From positions 1,116,001 through 1,180,000 of the forward strand of contig NW_026570258.1 in assembly GCF_019649055.1 (NCBI RefSeq): a DNA stretch of 64,000 bases, given 5' to 3'. A program made the position numbers and the translations under genes. Of this stretch, positions 58,617 to 64,000 are shown one piece after another (positions within the stretch are counted from its first letter, which is position 1; each line of letters opens with the position of its first letter). The notes under the pieces are model-generated. The model saw only the letters and a program-made list of their open reading frames with translations. It was not told the DNA's origin and did no database searches. The stretch comes from Paramacrobiotus metropolitanus. Lineage: Eukaryota; Tardigrada; Eutardigrada; Parachela; Macrobiotidae.

Positions 58617-58656
58617 CATAATATTACTAAAAATACTAGCATTTAGTAATATTATG
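58617..58656. repeat. Small inverted repeat CATAATATTACTAAA
   Basis: CATAATATTACTAAA at 58617 and its complement at 58642-58656. The motif TAGTAATATTATGGTACAG recurs at 58687, giving a local direct repeat as well. Confidence 0.8.
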
Positions 58657-58809
58657 GTACAGTCGTAATACTACTTAGCCATAATATTAGTAATATTATG
58701 GTACAGTATATTGTACGTTTACCATACTTAGCTAACTTGTCCAAAGTTTTAGACTACTGCCGTGACAGAGCACGCAAGGACGCTTTCCTGAAGAAAGCGT
58801 TTAAAAGAC

Positions 58810-59090
58810 CAGACCTGGGCAGTTATAACTTAACTCTATAACTTAACGCGAGTTATTTGCGAGTTATCGAGTTTTAACGTAACTCTGTAGCGTAACTCGC
58901 TACCCAAAAAACTTAACTCTAACGTAACTCGCCTGAAATTTGTATACGTTGTCTATGGTAGCGTAACTCGCGGTATAACTCGAAACTCGGTTTTACCTGC
59001 ATAAATAGCGTAACTCGTAGCGTAACTCGCACGCTACCTGTAACTCATAACTCTAACGGTGGGTGCATTTTCCATAACTGCCCAGGTCTG
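58810..59090. mobile_element. 281-bp hAT-like MITE with GTAACTCG repeats
   Basis: Inverted termini CAGACCTGGGCAGTTAT, a typical hAT start. The flanks TAAAAGAC and AAAAGTAC are compatible with an imperfect 8-bp duplication. The interior consists largely of GTAACTCG / CGAGTTA motifs in both orientations. No coding capacity. Confidence 0.82.
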
Positions 59091-60282
59091 AAAAGTACTG
59101 TAAGTTTTTCTATTACAGATTTTTGTTTACTACAGAACTTCTTTACATTTTTTTAAAAGGTCCCTTTGACCACAAGAATTCTCTTCCTCAAATTTTTGCT
59201 CTTCCTTTTTGACCATAAAATCTCCTTCCTTTCCTTTACTTTATTTCCTTTTTTATTTCCTTTATTTATCTGTCTAGCGGATGCCGCATGGCGCATGCAC
59301 GAACCACTTTCACGCCAAGTCATTTGGCTCCAGAATGTCATGAAGCAATAAAGAATTCCCAGGTCCCCGTTTTAGACAAGATGTGAGGCAAGGGATACAA
59401 AGACTGTACGTTACAGACTGCAATAATTGCTTATTTAAAGGATCGCATCTGCTCGGCATGAAATTATGTTTTAAAAATGTATTGTAATCCTAATCAGCGA
59501 CAGTAACTTCTGCTCCTCCTATCCTGCCCGGTTTGCTGCCGGCAGAGAACCCGCATGGTAACCTGAACAGATCGATATATTATCGTCTTTCAGGGCACAT
59601 AATGAATGCGGTATATTAAGGGCCCACGGAGTTGGCACGGCGAGGAGAAATTACACTATAGGTGGCATGAATTACGTTTAGTAATCACGTTGCAGATGCA
59701 TTGCTGCAAATTGCAATTACTTAACATATCCCAAAAATATAATCCAAAAGAAAAAAGTATTCTGTAGTGAGGATGATTTCGGTTAATAATAAAATGGTAA
59801 TGTAAAAATCGCTTTAGCCATTTAACGGTAACCTCATGCGCAGTAAGTACCGTCTGTAAATGTCTTACATTGATGATATTAGAGTACGGTACTTCAAGTA
59901 GTACATAGGCTCGAATCGGTCGAATGCCTTCGGTAACAGCCAAAAAGTAATTATTATTACTGTATTATGTATTTATTTATAGGGTTTGCTTAAAAGTTAC
60001 ACTAAAACTAGGACAAGTCTCCTTTCTTACTTTATACATAATTGCTGAGTGGCAACGATAAGGTTAGGATAAGCGACACAAATACGCACAAAGTTGTACT
60101 GAATAACTGAGAACAAAGACAAACACAAGAACTTCCGCAGTCAGTCCCATTTTTGAAAAAAAACCCGTGCCATTTCCAGACAATGATTCTGTAACTGTAC
60201 CTTGTAAACAAATCCCGGTGCAGCAAATTTCTAGCTATGCTATGAAAATCGGCAAGATCTGACTGTAACAGTACTGTAGTGT
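59091..60282. other. Intergenic, pyrimidine-tract rich
   Basis: No gene. A T/C-rich tract at 59160-59275 (TTTCCTTTACTTTATTTCC type) and otherwise unremarkable DNA. It includes the 3' flank of the PITP gene. Confidence 0.5.
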
Positions 60283-62519
60283 TTATGCCGATGCGCCGCT
60301 TTCGCCATCGTCAATAGCCTGAAAACTGGACCGTACGTTTCCACTCATACGCTGTACATCCAGCTCCTTTCGCGTATGCTCCTCCAGCTCACGGATATCC
60401 TGCATGGTCAGTCCATACCAGTGATCAATGGAGCAGAATACTTGACGATGAAAGTTGGTAAATAAACGCTTCTCCGCCTAAAACAGCTGACAATTGTCGG
60501 CACAGCGTCTTTGTCACAAAATGTATAACAGAAAATGACTCTCCACCTTGTGAATAAAGTTTTCCACTTTGTTCTGCAGACCGGTCCATTTGAACTCCAC
60601 CGTAACCAGTTTGTAGCAGCACATTACAGGAGTGGCTGAAGCCTATCAGAATAAAACCAGCCATAATTGTCAAAGTTGTACAGGCCGGTCCATAAAATAA
60701 TTAAGCATGGATGTATTTTCAAACACTCCACTTCAGTCTTAAATTACAGAGGTAGTAACTTTATAAAAACCTCGACAACATACCTGCCAATCGCTGCCGA
60801 GAGGTCCTCTCCCAGTTTTTGTTGATCTGAACTTCTGAGGATCATACTGTAATTTGTAATCCTGTTGCGAACAACGAAAGCGCGATATATTACTATCAAT
60901 AAATAAACAGGTACCGTGTCCATGGTAGTACTCGATGGACATGTCAGCTGTGTTAAAATGTCTGCCGTCTATCTTATTAGACCGCGAAAAAGACGAATGC
61001 TGACATACTTTTGATGATATCTTATCGTTGGCAATGTCGACGAATACAACATCCCGCTTTTTCAGTTTGTCGGGGGAAAGCTGGTGCACCTAAATGCACA
61101 CGGCGAAACATCTTCAAACGTGTGGAAGAGTGCATTGGCGACAGTTAAGTAATAGTGCGCGAGAGAAAAATTCAGGCGGTTATTGACCTTTACCTTACAT
61201 TGTATGAATTTCCGCGATCAGGGAGGTGGAGAGATTCAACGGTCAAAAGGAAAGCCTCTTTCATGTAAGATGGATTCTGCAATAGCCCAGCTGTAAAACG
61301 GTCCTCGGTGCGCAGCAGAAACCCGACAGTACAATACGAGTAGAAAACCGCTGAGGTTGCCAGTGCAGTATTATGCATTTTTATAGTACAGTTTAGCTGT
61401 ATTACGATTGTCCGCGGTAACGCGGTAGCCGTGGTGGATACCTGGTCGCGATGACTTGAAAGATTTTAAGTGTATTTAAATGTTCTACTACCGGTCAACT
61501 TGAACTCCACCGTAACTGCAGCAGCAGTGTTTTGCTTGCCGCTTCTGTTATTACGAATGAGAATAAAATGGGGTGTTATGCAAGTGACAATTAAACCCGC
61601 AAACGACGGCCATTGAACAACACTAAGGGCTTGCGAACAGGTCGCAACCAGGTACTAGTCGAGTACCTTACTTATCGTAGTTTTTAAATTTTGAGTTGTT
61701 AATTGTTGTTTCGTAGTAGTTTCATGATAATGCCCTTTTTGAAAATTTTGATATTTCACTGTTAAAACGGGACGGCTCAGCTGAATAAGACAACAGAACA
61801 GCATTTACAAAACCAATCAAAGTGCTGACTTACGTACGCTAAACTCCGTCTTGCAATACGGATAGGCATTCCATGCTTTCTCCGTGAACTCTAGCGAACC
61901 TTTGGGAGCGATCGTGCGGACCCAGCTGGGTACTTTACTGTAAATACGGTAAAGCGTAAATTTCTCAATTTCAGCAGTCCTGGTTTTCAAGAAAATAAAA
62001 GCAAAATAGTGTTCCGAATTTTGAGATCACTATTTGTAAGTGTTTGCAGTTTCTCTATTTGCAGTTTAGAGATCCGATGATGTTAAATGCGAGCACTGGA
62101 AAGTTGCAGCATTTACAAAAGCCTCAGAAGTATTGACGCACAAGAGGAGTTTATCGTCACCTTTGAAGATAATACGTCTTGTGTGTGAACTGTCCACGAT
62201 CCGGCTGACCATCCAGAAGAGGAAAATTCTCATAGGGCTCATTCTGTAGTACCTGCACGCCCTCGCCGCCACCCGTTTCCCCTTTGGACGCTTCGGCTAC
62301 GGCGTACAACTGACCAATTTGATACTGCAATAACCAAAAAGATCCACACCTTCGTTCGAAATTGGCAGTGTTAAGAAACTGAGCATAGAATAATGATATG
62401 ATAAATACCTCTTCCACCGACATGGGCATCACAATGCGACTGAAAAAGGCAAATAAGCATAATCTGACGCACACATCTGGAACTCTAATTTTCGGAACTT
62501 ACTATTCCTTGATTATCAT
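60283..62519 (-). CDS. Class II phosphatidylinositol transfer protein (RdgB-beta/PITPNC1-like)
   Basis: A soluble lipid carrier that moves phosphatidylinositol (class II also phosphatidic acid) between membranes, 279 residues. Nine exons: 62519-62503, 62439-62409, 62324-62161, 61937-61838, 61276-61199, 61089-61009, 60861-60784, 60642-60547, 60477-60283, all in phase. The first exon is only 17 nt (MIIKEY). Recognised blocks: [115 protein letters not shown] and [21 protein letters not shown] and GRGPL favour class II over class I. It stops 40 residues after the PITP fold (ends GESGASA), so the DDHD and LNS2 domains of long RdgB proteins are absent. The exon 4 donor was taken as GTACGT to keep the frame with exon 5. 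Confidence 0.93.
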
Positions 62520-64000
62520 TGTGGAAGAGTTGTGGCTAAAACAGTAGAATATAGAGCCGAAACAGCTTCTCAAAAACAATAATTATTGCACTATAAATTG
62601 TGCATAATCCTCACTCATAATAAATTTCCGCATGCCCAACAATATTTTGCGGGGAACTTTCCAATTATTGATTGGAACTTGGTTAATCAATAAAATAAGA
62701 CTGTCAACGTTGACGTGCAGCACTGTGCTGTACACTTAGCAACGCGGAAAAATCGTTCTTTATACAGAAACTGCCGAACCAGACAGCTTTCAGTAGTCGC
62801 TTAAAACGCTTTCTTGGCAGAATAATGCTTTTATATTGTGGCATAAAATAAACAGATTTACTCGTAGCATCTTGACAATTTCGCAGTGTGGGCTGGACTC
62901 ATTGCCCTTTCAGGATAGAGAGTGTTGTAGATAATAAATTTTGTAGGTCTTTTAATCGCAAATTCGCCTGATCTTGTGCTGCATTGGCAGAAAAATTTAT
63001 GATTTCCCAGGGTTTTACGAGGAAGTATTACCCAAAAAGATTTTTAAAGAAATATTCTGCAAATCATATACAGGACGTGGTTGATTTTTTCAGTTATTTG
63101 CTTGAACTGTTGCCATGAGCTACCGCAACCGATTAGACTAATAATGGATATAATCCGTCCCAGACGGCTGCGACTGCTTTGGTACAATACTGACAGGTGC
63201 TGTGTTCGATGACCTTTCGATCAGCTGTGCCATGCGCGGCAGCCCAAGCACTGTCGTCTGTCAGTCGACAGACTTCACAGAATGCATTTGTCTGGGAAAA
63301 GCTGATGTTTTAAGCTTGTACCCTTGAAATAAAGTTCTAGTGATATTACAAGAGGATTACGAGATTTGTGATACTTCGAGATTTATGACTTGTGCTGTAA
63401 ATATAGGTTAACAAGCATTTTTGTTTTTTACTTGATTGAGGATTGCGCCGTACTGCCGCGCTTATTGCTAACTTGCCGCCAAAACTGAACCTTAATCATA
63501 ACGCAAGAAGATGCACAACTTTCTATCTGAAGCGGCGCATGTAAAAGTTTAAAGAACACCGCATACCTATTTTATACTTCTAAGGCGAATAGTTGATACG
63601 TCTTTATACACAACGTCGTAACGTATGTTCCTGTTAGTACAGTACATACTGGACTACACTTAAGTTTCGCATAGTACTGTGGCTGAATAAGGGATACCAA
63701 ATAAAACACTGCCAACAATAACCTTAAACTGCCGTAATACGTGGCTCTGAAATCCACGGACCCGAATTTGCCGCGAAACCCATATTTCCTTTGGAAAAGG
63801 CTTGGTCAGACTTTTGCGTAACAATATTCGGTTTCGAATACAGGATTCCGTTTTATTTTGTCGATAGTATGAGCGTTTAATTAAGTCGCACGTGCATTTC
63901 TTGCCCAGAAGCTTTGTATTCAACAAGCTTTCCTGAAGCGGGGCTATTCATTCGAGCTCAACCAAGGTTTATCAGACTTTTTCGTAGTTCTTGCGACAGG
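62520..64000. other. Right end, no gene supported
   Basis: Upstream region of the PITP gene, then spacer. Minus-strand frames at 63572-63926 have no recognisable motif and overlap one another. Nothing else is supported to the window edge. Confidence 0.45.

Noticed and set aside
59166-59351. Leu/Phe-rich plus-strand frame resembling a signal peptide
   Set aside because: It is the translation of a pyrimidine tract (TTTCCTTT), a common artefact.
63572-63926. Two overlapping minus-strand frames near the right edge
   Set aside because: No motifs, different frames, and no splice partners visible within the window.
1-64000. tRNA, rRNA and other structured RNA genes
   Set aside because: I looked for tRNA-like A and B boxes and rRNA-like conserved strings and saw none I could defend by eye. 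A covariance-model search would be needed to exclude them.

Overview
The window looks like a piece of an animal nuclear genome. Protein-coding genes are split by many short GT-AG introns (a 17-nt first exon in one case), and the families are metazoan: an Argonaute, BTB-BACK-Kelch proteins, a class II phosphatidylinositol transfer protein, a PWWP protein and secreted immunoglobulin-fold proteins. There are no operons or prokaryotic signals. A small invertebrate such as a tardigrade or another ecdysozoan would fit, but no sequence seen here fixes the taxon.

Layout. Bases 1-10944 are repeat-dominated. They hold one 9.8-kb element (1138-10935) with 111-bp terminal inverted repeats, a 9-bp target duplication (CCCATATAC) and further nested layers of inverted subterminal repeats. 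This is the hallmark of a Mutator-like element, but it encodes no recognisable transposase. Bases 10985-12170 hold a broken minus-strand gene and a duplicated fragment of the Argonaute 3' exon ending in a palindrome. A complete 12-exon Argonaute gene, with all four catalytic slicer residues, occupies 20906-14120 on the minus strand. Three BTB-BACK-Kelch paralogues follow on the minus strand (23107-25763, 26722-29666, 36377-39964). Each has three exons; two are intact at 697 aa, and the third would be the same length but carries an 8-bp duplication in its BTB exon. Between the second and third lie a 10-exon MFS transporter (30251-33606, 581 aa) and a mobile-element protein fragment.

From 40 to 48 kb there are a decayed element with a C48 (Ulp1-like) protease fragment, an 877-bp hAT-type element with perfect 8-bp target duplications, and a plus-strand PWWP gene (eight exons, 297 aa). 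From 49.5 to 54.3 kb a six-exon minus-strand gene encodes an intact MULE-type transposase (748 aa; C2H2 zinc finger, DDE domain, SWIM finger). From 54.6 to 58.6 kb lies a small cluster of Ig-fold genes (one intact plus-strand copy flanked by two minus-strand relatives). A nine-exon minus-strand class II PITP gene (279 aa) sits at 60283-62519.

The genes are not one pathway. The unifying theme is mobile DNA beside a small-RNA effector: at least four kinds of inverted-repeat element (MULE-like, hAT-like, TTAA/piggyBac-like, TA/Tc1-like), several lying inside introns, next to an intact slicer-type Argonaute and an intact MULE transposase. All exon structures were derived by hand from splice consensus, frame continuity and remembered family alignments. 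No transcript evidence was available.
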